From positions 37,987,192 through 38,051,191 of the forward strand of contig OX411549.1 in NCBI GenBank assembly GCA_948146395.1: 64,000 nucleotides of DNA. Direction: 5' to 3'. Under the pieces are notes generated by a model. The model searched no databases and was not told the DNA's origin. It was given only the letters and a program-made list of their open reading frames with translations. This document shows, piece after piece, positions 47,842-64,000 of this stretch. This DNA is from Fragum whitleyi (Eukaryota > Mollusca > Bivalvia > Cardiida > Cardiidae). A program made the translations under genes and the position numbers. Every line of letters begins with the position of its first letter. Positions within the stretch are counted from its first letter, which is position 1.

Positions 47842-48066
47842 GGAGTTTTAAGCCGCTTTCAACTTTTCAGTTATATCCTGGCAGCTGGAGCACCTAACAA
47901 TGGTTTTCTGGTATTTCTCTCACCAGTGCAACCACCACATCCTTTCCAGCTGCTATCTCATATAGGTTTACAATTATCAACCCGTTGGTGAGAGACAAAT
48001 AGTAGGAAAGAATGAGTGCTGCCATCTGGGATCGAACCTGGGACCTCTAGATTGACAGTCCAACAC
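47842..48066 (-). mobile_element. SINE, full-length, minus orientation
   Basis: Tail-side 'gagttttaagccgctttcaa', body 'ctggagcacctaacaatgg', inverted head with 'gggatcgaacctgggacc' (B-box). Confidence 0.87.
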
Positions 48067-48097
48067 GAACCCTGAAAAGGAACCCTGTTTTCATGCC

Positions 48098-48240
48098 GCT
48101 TTTAACATTTTTTCAGTCATATGGCAATGGATGGACCACATCTTACTATGAATTCCTGGTAATTTCCACACCAGTCCTTCCAATACTTTATTTTCTAACC
48201 TCCATCTTCTAATTAAGGTAGAAGATCCTTAATAGAACCC
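48098..48240 (-). mobile_element. Partial SINE body, minus orientation
   Basis: 'catgccgcttttaacatttt' and 'ttccacaccagtccttccaa' match the SINE body; head absent. Confidence 0.65.
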
Positions 48241-48365
48241 AGAACTCGTGATCTTTCACAATGTTGACTGAGGTTTCCTTAGGAAACCTCAGTTAACACT
48301 GTTCAATGTAATTACTTCCAAAACCTTGTAGAACTATAACAGGTCCACTAGTAAAACACATCCAC
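48230..48365. mobile_element. Palindromic MITE family 7, partial copy
   Basis: Centre GAGGTTTCCTTAGGAAACCT-C and right end 'tgtagaactataacaggtcc'; left end lost. Confidence 0.75.
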
Positions 48366-48689
48366 AAAGGCTCAAATTGAGCTTTTAGTGCTTGTAGAGG
48401 CAAATTCAAATATATACCAATATCGTCATTTTTTAAATAATCTGTATCCAAAATTGGTCTTGTACAAATTGACAAGAATGTATCCATAGGGATATATTAA
48501 ATATTCTTATTTTTGAAAATTCAAACATTTTTGGCAGATCTAATGTAGTAAGTGATAGGGTATGTAGCATCTAATAATATCAATAGTAATCAAATGAAAA
48601 CATAAAATAAAGTAAAATTGACAGCAAGTTTGACATCAGACATCAAGTACTTTGTCTTATCCAAAATGAACAGGTCTATCTAAAGATGA

Positions 48690-49020
48690 ACATATATAAT
48701 ATGTACTTAGTGTTTTGTATAAGAAAAAATATCTAACAAGGTTGGGAGAATTGATTATTGTCGAGGCGATGCCGAGACAATTATCAATTCCTTCAACAGA
48801 GTTAGATATTTTTTCCTACAATACACTAAGTATGTATTATATTTATCTTATAACCTCTATTTGCCTTGTTTTCGTAGATGTTTCTAACAGAAATGCAACT
48901 TTCTAAAAATAACCGGATTATATCATTGTTCTAAAAATAACTATGTGATATCATAAAAAATATCATATGGGATGTTATCACACTGATATTTGTATAGTTA
49001 TAAGATAAATCAGCATAGTA
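48690..49020 (+). mobile_element. Palindrome-bearing repeat family 2, copy 2
   Basis: Hairpin 48706-48832 with arms TACTTAGTGTTTTGTATAAG and inverse, then the shared single-copy body to 'agttataagataaatc'. Inverted relative of 6246-6590. Confidence 0.82.
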
Positions 49021-49068
49021 CATGTATGTTTGTCCTTTGACAACCCCCCCCCCCCTTACTCATGGATA

Positions 49069-49292
49069 TTTGACCCATCTTGCGTCCATCTGGGAATAGC
49101 CTGATCAATTCTGATCACAATCCATACATTTCTGTTATAGGTATTTCTTTTTAATCTAGATTGATAACTCTACCTTTAGACAAAATAATTATCAAAATGC
49201 CAGCTCTGGTTGAGATCAACGAGAATCAATCTATTTTTCCAAAAATTGTTCTACGGATTTCCCAGATGTAACCTTTTTGTGTGATGGGTCAA
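49069..49292. mobile_element. TIR MITE family 6, decayed copy
   Basis: Ends 'tttgacccatcttgcgtcca' and 'tttttgtgtgatgggtcaaa' with 'atctggg'/'cccagat' inside. Confidence 0.7.
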
Positions 49293-49530
49293 AAAGATTT
49301 TTTTTTAAAGAAAAATATGAAAATTTTCGGACAAATTTACTTTAAGAGCGCCATTTTTTTGCATGTGTGGAACGTTTATGATGACGTCACTAATTGTGCT
49401 CTACTTTGTCGATGTCAGTTATGGTGAAATGAATGAAAGCAACTTTAAGTTATTGATAATTTCACTGGATAGGCGTTGAGTTTATCAAATGATAATCTAT
49501 GGGTATTTCCACCGAAAAGCATTAAAGATT

Positions 49531-51229
49531 AAACAAGAGGGCCGTTGGCCCTGGGTCGCTCACCTGAGAAAAAAGCTTCATTACCTAGGTATGTCCATGC
49601 AACCACAGAAAGAGATTTTCACTTATTCAATCAGATAACATTTGAAATAATCCTTCCCCCCTCTGCTCCTCCCCTGGTCATTATTTATTTAAGCTTTTTT
49701 CATATAAGGTCTGTGATCAGCTAATCTATGCCAGATATATAGGCTGAGTCTGAGACTTTTAAAGTTTTCTTTAATGAGTTGATCAATCCATGTCAAATAT
49801 AAAGGCTGTAGGAACTCAAAATTCTCAACAAAGCACCCCCCTCCCCCAAGATGCTCTGCACCTGGTGAATCTACAGTCATGATTTTAGCTAATTCAATTA
49901 ATGTTTATAATAATGCTGATCATCCATACCAATTTTAAAGTCTGTAGGACTCCTGGTTCATTAGAAGAAGTTTAAAGATTTCAAAAATGATCCAAAGTAC
50001 TACCCCCTCCCCAAGACACTCAGCACCTGGTGACCCTACAGTCATGATTTTAGCTATTTTAATTAATGTCAATATATTGATCACCCATGACAATTTTCAA
50101 GTCTGTATGGTTCCTGCTCCAGGAGAAGAATAAGGTTAAAGATTTCAAATTTGATCCAAAATACTATCCCCTCCCCCCTAATGCTCCGCATCTGGTGGCC
50201 CTACATTCATGATTTTAGCTATTTTATTTTAGATCCATATGCTTATCATCCATGCCAATATTGAAGTCTGTAGGGCTCCTGGTTCATTAAAAGATGAAGG
50301 TTAAAGTTACAAAATTTTCACAAAAGTACTATCCCCTCCCCCCTGGTCCTCTGCACCTGGTGGCATTACAGTCATGATTTTAGCTATTTTTACTAAGGTC
50401 TATGAGCTGATCCTCCATGCCAATTTTCAAGTCTGTAGGGCTTGTGGTTCAGAAGAAGAAGAAGGTTAAAGATTACAAAATTTTCACAAAAGTACTACCC
50501 TCTCCCCCCTGGTGCTCCGCACCTGGTGAATCTACAGTCATGATTTTAGCTATTTATATAAAGGTCCAAATGCTGATCATCCATGCCAATATTCAAATCT
50601 GTCAGGCTCCTGGTTAAAAAGAAGAAGAAGGTTAAAGATTACAAAATTTTCACAAAAGTACTACCCCCTCCCCCCTGGTGCTCCGCACCTGGCAGCCTAA
50701 AAGATATGATTTTAGCTATTTTTATTAAGGTCTATGAGCTGATCATCCATGACAATTTTCAAGTCTGTAGGGCTCCTGGTTCCGAAGAAGAAGAGGCTTA
50801 AAGATTACAAAATTTACCCAGAGTACTACCCCCTCCCCCCTGGTGCTCCGCACCTGGTGGCCCAAAAGATATGATTTTAGCTATTTTTATTCAGGTCTAT
50901 GAACTGATCATCCATGTCAAGTTTTAAGTCTGTAGGACTACTGGTTGAGAAGAAGAAGAATTTTAAAGATTTTCTTAAAATTTCACCTTTTGTTGCCATA
51001 GCAACCAGAGTTTTTCATGGATTTCAATTCTTTTAGCTATTTTTGAAGGGGACCACCTAAGCAACATTTCTGTAAAATTTGGTGTTAATTGGCCTAGTAG
51101 TTTAGGAGGAGATGTCGTTTAAAGAAATTGTTGACGGACGCCGGACGACGGACGACGACCGACGGACGGACGCCGGAGGAAAGGTGATCACAATAGCTCA
51201 CATGAGCACTTCGTGCTCAGGTGAGCTAA
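49531..51229 (+). mobile_element. Tandem-core element with 3' hairpin, 1.7 kb
   Basis: Starts AAACAAGAGGGCCGTTGGCC with CGCTCACCTGAG, then seven or eight units of about 165 bp (anchor 'aagtctgtagggctcctggt' near 49939, 50100, 50265, 50430, 50595, 50760, 50926), then 'gacgccggacgacggacgac', and ends with hairpin AGCTCACATGAGCAC/GTGCTCAGGTGAGCT and CTAA. The 3' hairpin followed by CTAA is consistent with a Helitron-type end. It abuts the TIR of 45643-49528. Confidence 0.82.
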
Positions 51230-52829
51230 AAATAATTTGTATCACACAATTGCATCAGAAATGTGGAAAATTCAAATTGTATGAGCCTATGGACATACAA
51301 AATAAATATAAATCATATCATGCAAGACTTATCGTAGCAAAAAATAATGAAAGATTCAGGTTACCAATCATTACTCTGCGGAGGATCAAAATCTTCAGAC
51401 CTCCCTGCAGCCTAATATTTATCAATGAATAATATATACTAATATTAATTGCGAATTTTACCATAATCTAGATAAAAATATCTTTTTTTAAAGACAAATA
51501 TTATCAAAAAACTTGAAACATATAACACAATGAAAACATGTCCTATACAAAGAACTAGCACTATTTGGTATAATAGCACTTGAACATCAATCTTAAATCA
51601 AACACTTTCCAAAACAATCCATTTTGCCATAACAAATAATGTAAACTTTCACAAAAAATGTGCCAAATTGCACAAAAAGGAACTATCCGGGTAGTTAGTA
51701 AAGTTTTGAGTCAGACTCTGCTGTATGCTCAGACTGACAAGGGTCAATAATTTTTGACCTGTTGGATGATTTTATAAATCTAGATAGATCATCCGAACTT
51801 CATGCATGGTTTTAGTTTCACATCAACAAAATGGGGTTCCAAGGACTTAATAGCTAGGCTCATCGGGGTCCTTGATTAAGTTTTGGGGGTCCCTGCACTT
51901 TTAATGTGGACTATTTTCTTTCAAGCTATCCTCATGGTTTTGCGTAAATGTTAAATTTTCTCTAGATTTAGCTACACCAGGTATTGGTATAGATATGTAC
52001 TATTTAGTAGATCTTTGTTCTTTGAAATTTTTTTGACTAACATTGAAGTTCAATTTCATCTAAATGGGGCAATATGTCCCAGTATTAAGAAAATACAACA
52101 AATTTTTACAACCCAAACTGATGAATTAAACCTCAATTTGATGTTTATTTCATGCAGTTATGACTCATTTGACCAAAGTGACTATAAGCATAGGCGTAAC
52201 TAGGATTGTGTAATTATTACGCAGTCAGAAGGCGATCACCAAAGAATATATAGGATAAAGGCAATATGTGGACTTTGAGAAAACATTAATGCCCTCCGCC
52301 AGCTGCCTTTTTATGATTTGAGCGTTGGTGAATAATCAAAACATCGTAATTACAGCTTGAATAAGCTGTAGTTTTGATGTTATGATAATTCATCAAAGAT
52401 GTTTTTCAACGGAGGATTATTTCTTTTACGCACTTGCGTAAATTGCGTAATGGGAGCTACACCCTTGATAAGTACATGTAGAATTTGCTATTTTGACTTA
52501 TCCATTGCAGTGTCTATTCTAGGATTCGAAAAATGGGGGAAATTTCATTGAAAATGGATTACATTCTAAAAAAGATGGAAACTTTTGTTATTTTTCTATG
52601 TAAAGAAATCCCCCATCATCTTCAAAAATAGGGGGGATTTTTCAAAAGTATGTGTTAAAATGTGCACCCCCCCCCCTCCTAGATAGACACTAGATTGTAT
52701 ACAAATATACTGTAATCACAAGTAGAAATAGCCTATTCGAGTTATACACTTTGAATTTTATTGACAAAAATATTGTAACAATTTATTGAACAAAAATCAA
52801 TACCATATATACAATATCAATGATAATGT
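51230..52829. other. Mostly unassigned, one hairpin and a MITE remnant
   Basis: 51650-51790 has a family 6 fragment ('actatccgggtagttagtaa', 'ctcagactgacaagggtcaa'). 52339-52381 is a hairpin around AGCTTGAATAAGCT. Nothing else recognised. Confidence 0.6.
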
Positions 52830-53121
52830 CAAACAAGAGCACCGCCTACAGGTGCCTACGCTCGGCTGTCAAGTGCTGGATGGTGGGAAAAAATCTAAGT
52901 CAAAAAAGGGGCATAATTTGCACAAAATGCATCTAGAGTTACCCCCCTTGATAGTATAGGTTGCTCTTTTGATGGTGAACATGTGTGCCAAATTTCAAGT
53001 GAATGCCTTCAATAGAACCAGAGATATAACAAAATGTCAAAGTTTTCACACGACGAGGACAACAACAACAACACGGAGGCTATAACAATACCTCAGTTTT
53101 CTCCGAAAACAGCCGAGCTAA
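52830..53121 (+). mobile_element. Short non-autonomous element ending CCGAGCTAAAA
   Basis: Starts CAAACAAGAGCACCGCCTAC-AGG with 'gcctacgctcggct'; body 'aaaaggggcataatttgcac' and 'caaatttcaagtgaatgcct'; end TTTTCTCCGAAAACAGCCGA-GCTAA. The start and end parallel those of 49531-51229, but with a single core. Confidence 0.75.
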
Positions 53122-53166
53122 AAATTGCTAAGAAAAGATATGATTGATAGCATAAGGATAGTATTT

Positions 53167-53416
53167 CAGGGCAAGAGATTATTGAACTTTTTTCTGGCTC
53201 AACTGAGAATTTTCTTAAATTTTGAAATTTTCAAATAAATGTATGAACATAAAAGATAATATTAATTAGTTGTTATTGATAATAACTAATTAATATAAAC
53301 TTTGATTTTCATATATTTATATTAGTATTACAACAGAATTATGCATTTAATTTCAAGTTGAAATTTGAGAAAATTTTAAACAGAGAATTAGAAAAGTTTT
53401 ATTAACTTGGGCCCTG
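53167..53416. mobile_element. Palindromic MITE family 4, copy 3
   Basis: Ends CAGGGCAAGAGATTATTGAA and inverse 'tattaacttgggccctg'. Central palindrome TTAATTAGTTGTTATTGATA. Confidence 0.85.
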
Positions 53417-53529
53417 ATTGAGGAAATATACTTAATGAATATTGACTCTATATTTTTGTCATTTATACCAATATTTTAAGAGGCATCATTGTGAAATACC
53501 AATATCCCTTGAAAGTTTAAAGAGCCATA

Positions 53530-53697
53530 TTAAGGTAGTGAACCTGTAATAGTTCTGCAAAATTTTGAAAACCCACAATCTTTCAAATGTTAATCAAGGT
53601 TTCCTAAAGAAATCATTAGGAAACCTTGATTAACACTGTAAAAGTTCAGTAATTAGTTCTGAAACTTTGCAGAACTATTACAGGTCTACTTCCTTAA
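53530..53697. mobile_element. Palindromic MITE family 7, complete copy
   Basis: Arms TTAAGGTAGTGAACCTGTAA-TAGTTCTGCAAA and inverse; inner GTTAATCAAGGTTTCCTAA pairs with TTAGGAAACCTTGATTAAC. Confidence 0.9.
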
Positions 53698-53721
53698 TGT
53701 AATTCATTTTCAACTTTCATC

Positions 53722-54020
53722 TGTGATCTGTCATGCAAAAAGGGACCATCTGTGTAGTGCTAAGAGTGCCAATCCTAGTCAAACTGTGTGGACTGCGCAG
53801 ACTAACAATGGTCAAAATTTTTTGCACTTCCAATGACACAATTTTTTTTAACTTTTTCAACCTTTACTATGACCAATCTCTTATCCAAATATTTTGATGA
53901 CTCTGCATGAAACAGTTGTAACGGCCTATAAATATATAGGCAGTTACAACTGCTTTGCGCTGAGCCATCAATTCATTTTATGATGTTCACAGATGGTCCC
54001 TTTGCGAGTGACAGGTCACA
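53722..54020. mobile_element. TIR MITE family 6, with nested foldback
   Basis: Ends TGTGATCTGTCATGCAAAAA and inverse 'cctttgcgagtgacaggtca'. The family is about 214 bp elsewhere; here the 80-bp foldback (53895-53972) accounts for the extra length. Confidence 0.87.
53895..53972. repeat. 80-bp foldback element, copy 3
   Basis: GAAACAGTTGTAAC...GTTACAACTGCTTTGCGC with TGAGCCATCAAT at the right. The left arm has decayed. Confidence 0.88.
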
Positions 54021-54104
54021 TTTTTCAAAATGAAGCAAATTTCACTGTTGTCTTTCTTCGTTTATAATTTGGACAGGCCTACAGTTTCGTAGATTGGGAA
54101 AAGG

Positions 54105-54335
54105 TTAAACACTTTCCTGTTTTACAATATTTTGGACCTGTCCAAGTTCAAAGGTTTTGCAGACGAAAATCTAAAGTGGATTTAATTTGAAAAATAACCA
54201 TTCAGTAGGGTAGAAAATAGTGTGGAAAAAGAAGAAATTGCTTGACAGAAGCAATTTCTTCTTTTTTCACAATGTTTTTCTCAATCATAAAATTACAGAA
54301 ACGTAAAAAGCAGGGATTAAACAGCAAGGGGTTAA
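54105..54335. mobile_element. piggyBac-like MITE, copy 2 (inverted)
   Basis: TTAA at 54105-54108 and 54332-54335. The internal sequence is the inverse of 35433-35661, including the AAGAAATTGCTT hairpin. It lies about 50 bp beyond the PRPS stop codon and could be in the 3' UTR. Confidence 0.87.
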
Positions 54336-54387
54336 CTCAATATTTTCCTCTTTTTGAGCACTGGTTGTAGGAATTAACGGTTCACAG

Positions 54388-61224
<6,837 letters not shown>

Positions 61225-61362
61225 CAACCTGCGCGGCACGAGGATTGTTTTGTTTTACTTCGGATATCTTCGTGAAATACCGTAAATCAGAATTTAGAGA
61301 CGTTTGATTAGTTTAAAATATGATCGCCAAACTAAATTCTAGAATATTGTTCTTACAGAGAC

Positions 61363-61514
<152 letters not shown>

Positions 61515-61630
61515 TATTCTATGTCTCTGGTTCTTAGTATTTATTAAATTAATGCAAATGCAAACAACAAGATTCCTAATATATAACTAAATGAATACAA
61601 AGCTAAAAAGGAAAAAAATAGTTAAATATA

Positions 61631-62318
<688 letters not shown>

Positions 62319-62520
62319 TCAAGCAACCATGTGTGGTATAAATGGCAAACGTTTGCACCGTTTTGTCATCCTGAACCGACAGGGCAAGTTTTTGACGAGT
62401 GCCGGAGATGAAAATAATGGTTTAGAACGATTAATCTTAATTGATCAATCGATTTAATCCAGATAGAGGCGATCTTTTATTCTGCTACAGTGATCCTTTC
62501 TGTATGACAGGCAGCACGTA

Positions 62521-62946
62521 CAGTTAGTTGCATCGTGTAATTGACAATCATCTCAATCAAAACCATTCTAAATCGCTCGTTCAGCGCTCCATTCATTCAT
62601 TCCAAATACTTACTCAAACCATTCAAAAAACGCTCAAAATGACTTAAAGATTTACGATTAACAACTACCTTCAAGATGAATAAAGCAAGGCCAAAATCGC
62701 GATTTCACTGACACAATTGAAATTCTTAGCGTCTGAATGCTTCTTGCAGAAATAGGGAGCTATTTACAGAACTTTTATTCATATCTTATTAAAGGGAGAT
62801 AATGCATATCACTAATTTTGATCATCCTGAACAAAATTAGCGATATTGGACTACCTCCCTTGAAGTTCGCTCAAACTCGCTCCTCTCATTCATTCAACGT
62901 CATCCCGAAATCGCTCACCTCGTAAATTTCACGATGTTATTTACTG
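62521..62946. mobile_element. TIR element family 1, complete (426 bp), inverted
   Basis: Ends CAGTTAGTTGCATCGTGTAA and 'aatttcacgatgttatttac'-TG; inner 'tgatcatcctgaacaaaatt' and 'gggagataatgcatatc' pair. Confidence 0.92.
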
Positions 62947-64000
62947 TAGCCTACTTGTAAGATGCCTGGGATTGTTTGATTTATTTATTTCGTACATATT
63001 TCGATAATTATCGATTATGGCTAAATTTATCAACACAGGTAATAAAAATATCGTTTACCGCGATTTAGGCCCACTTCAAAATAGAATATTTACTTATTTG
63101 TGGATTAAAGCTTCTAAAATTGAAAAGGTAGCGAATATTTATATAAGATTGAATTTCGATGATGTTTCTTGAATAACTATTCTAAACATATTTATTTTAC
63201 ATTGATTAGGATACAAGTACTTACATCATTCTTTTCATTTTCACGCGGCTTCCTCGAAAACGTTTAACCCCACGTTCAGCATGAAAACATTTGCGAAACG
63301 GTTTGCATTTAATGTCCCACTTTGCACCTGCACTTGCGTGCTAAAACAGAATGTTTTCTTATTTCTTTAAAACGAAATTATCTTTTGACCTCGAACATCA
63401 CTTTAGAAAGCAATGGGTAATAAAAGTGGAGTTAGAATTCCTTTAAATGCGCTAGTCTTTATCAATTTATTGGGTTAATATATTGTTTGGAGAGTTTTAA
63501 GGTTGTTTGATTAGTTCAGTTGATAAATGATTTTTTGACGAATTATCGAAATCCTTATTAATCTTTATGAATCCTATGATCAAATTACATTGACCTAGTT
63601 TAACTCCTTGCACATTCGTTTGATCAAATTCATAAAAGAACGACAACACGAATTGCCAAGGTTAAACAATTGACAAAATTAGCAAGAATCGAAGAAAGCC
63701 ACCAGTAGCCTTTCTTTTATTATACATGTACATCTAAACCAATCAGACCTTGATTGATGACCTTGACCTTTGTTACATGATCTTAAAATTGGTATTAGCA
63801 GATCTATCATATATCATCATACCAAAAATGAAAAAGTGAATATTTTATTATGAATATGCTAAAAGAAAATGCAATGTTCAGTATTTTGGTAAAATTTTGC
63901 TTTCGCATTACCTTGAAAAATGATTTTGGCATTACTCTGACTTAGACAGGGACACATGCTTATCATTGCGATCTATTGTCATGCCAAGCATGAACACTGT
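62947..64000. other. Unassigned, one family 3 hairpin
   Basis: 63277-63352 has 'gaaaacatttgcgaaacgg' pairing with 'aaacagaatgttttc' around CCCACTTTGCAC. Nothing else recognised up to the window end. Confidence 0.6.

Larger units (their letters stand above)
45643..49528. mobile_element. 3.9-kb TIR element filled by nested insertions
   Basis: Perfect 20-bp ends TCTTTAATGCTTTTCGGTGG and inverse. The similarity continues inward for about 170 bp (CAGTGAAATTATCAA, TGACGTCA blocks on both sides). Inside lie a smaller TIR element (45900-47002), palindromes, a MITE (47211-47476), two SINEs, family 7, family 2 and family 6 elements. No transposase recognised. Confidence 0.85.

Overview
The window is animal nuclear DNA, AT-rich and intron-rich, most likely from a bivalve mollusc. 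That call rests on the repeats: tandem-core elements of about 145-165 bp ending in a hairpin with the arm AGCTCACcTGAGCAC, tRNA-headed SINEs with a conserved 3' body, and dense palindromic MITEs. No named repeat library could be searched, so the family names are from memory. There is no bacterial, organellar, rRNA or CRISPR sequence.

Four gene-derived loci were rebuilt by hand from exon phase and GT/AG signals, all on the minus strand. (1) A CYP4-family cytochrome P450 of 12 exons, 17454 down to 273, 502 residues, with all diagnostic P450 motifs. (2) and (4) Two tandem paralogues of a GT-B fucosyltransferase-like type II membrane protein, 34244-31616 (425 aa) and 44170-41902 (418 aa). Each has a 51-nt first exon and a single large second exon. 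(3) A broken C-terminal copy of this gene at 41140-41505, carrying a stop codon. (5) Ribose-phosphate pyrophosphokinase (PRPS1/2 type), 7 exons, 61224-54388. Read from its internal Met it is exactly 318 aa. PRPS feeds nucleotide synthesis, the P450 is an ER monooxygenase, and the glycosyltransferases are probably Golgi enzymes. The sequence gives no sign that they form one pathway.

Layout: 1-17.5 kb P450 gene with introns full of MITEs, a LINE relic and tandem repeats; 17.5-31.6 kb gene-free, made of TIR elements (18.05-20.02, 25.64-27.04, 27.86-29.25 kb), SINEs and a CATA microsatellite; 31.6-44.2 kb glycosyltransferase cluster, with a Thr/Pro minisatellite ORF and a 968-bp inverted repeat between the copies; 44.2-54.4 kb nested transposable elements and a tandem-core element; 54.4-61.2 kb PRPS; 61.3-62.3 kb a microsatellite block just upstream of PRPS; then MITEs and unassigned sequence to the end.

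I found no convincing new multi-gene system. The points most worth following up are the duplicated glycosyltransferases with their decaying third copy, the conserved I-helix Glu of the P450, and several high-copy palindromic or TIR element families that can be defined from this window alone.
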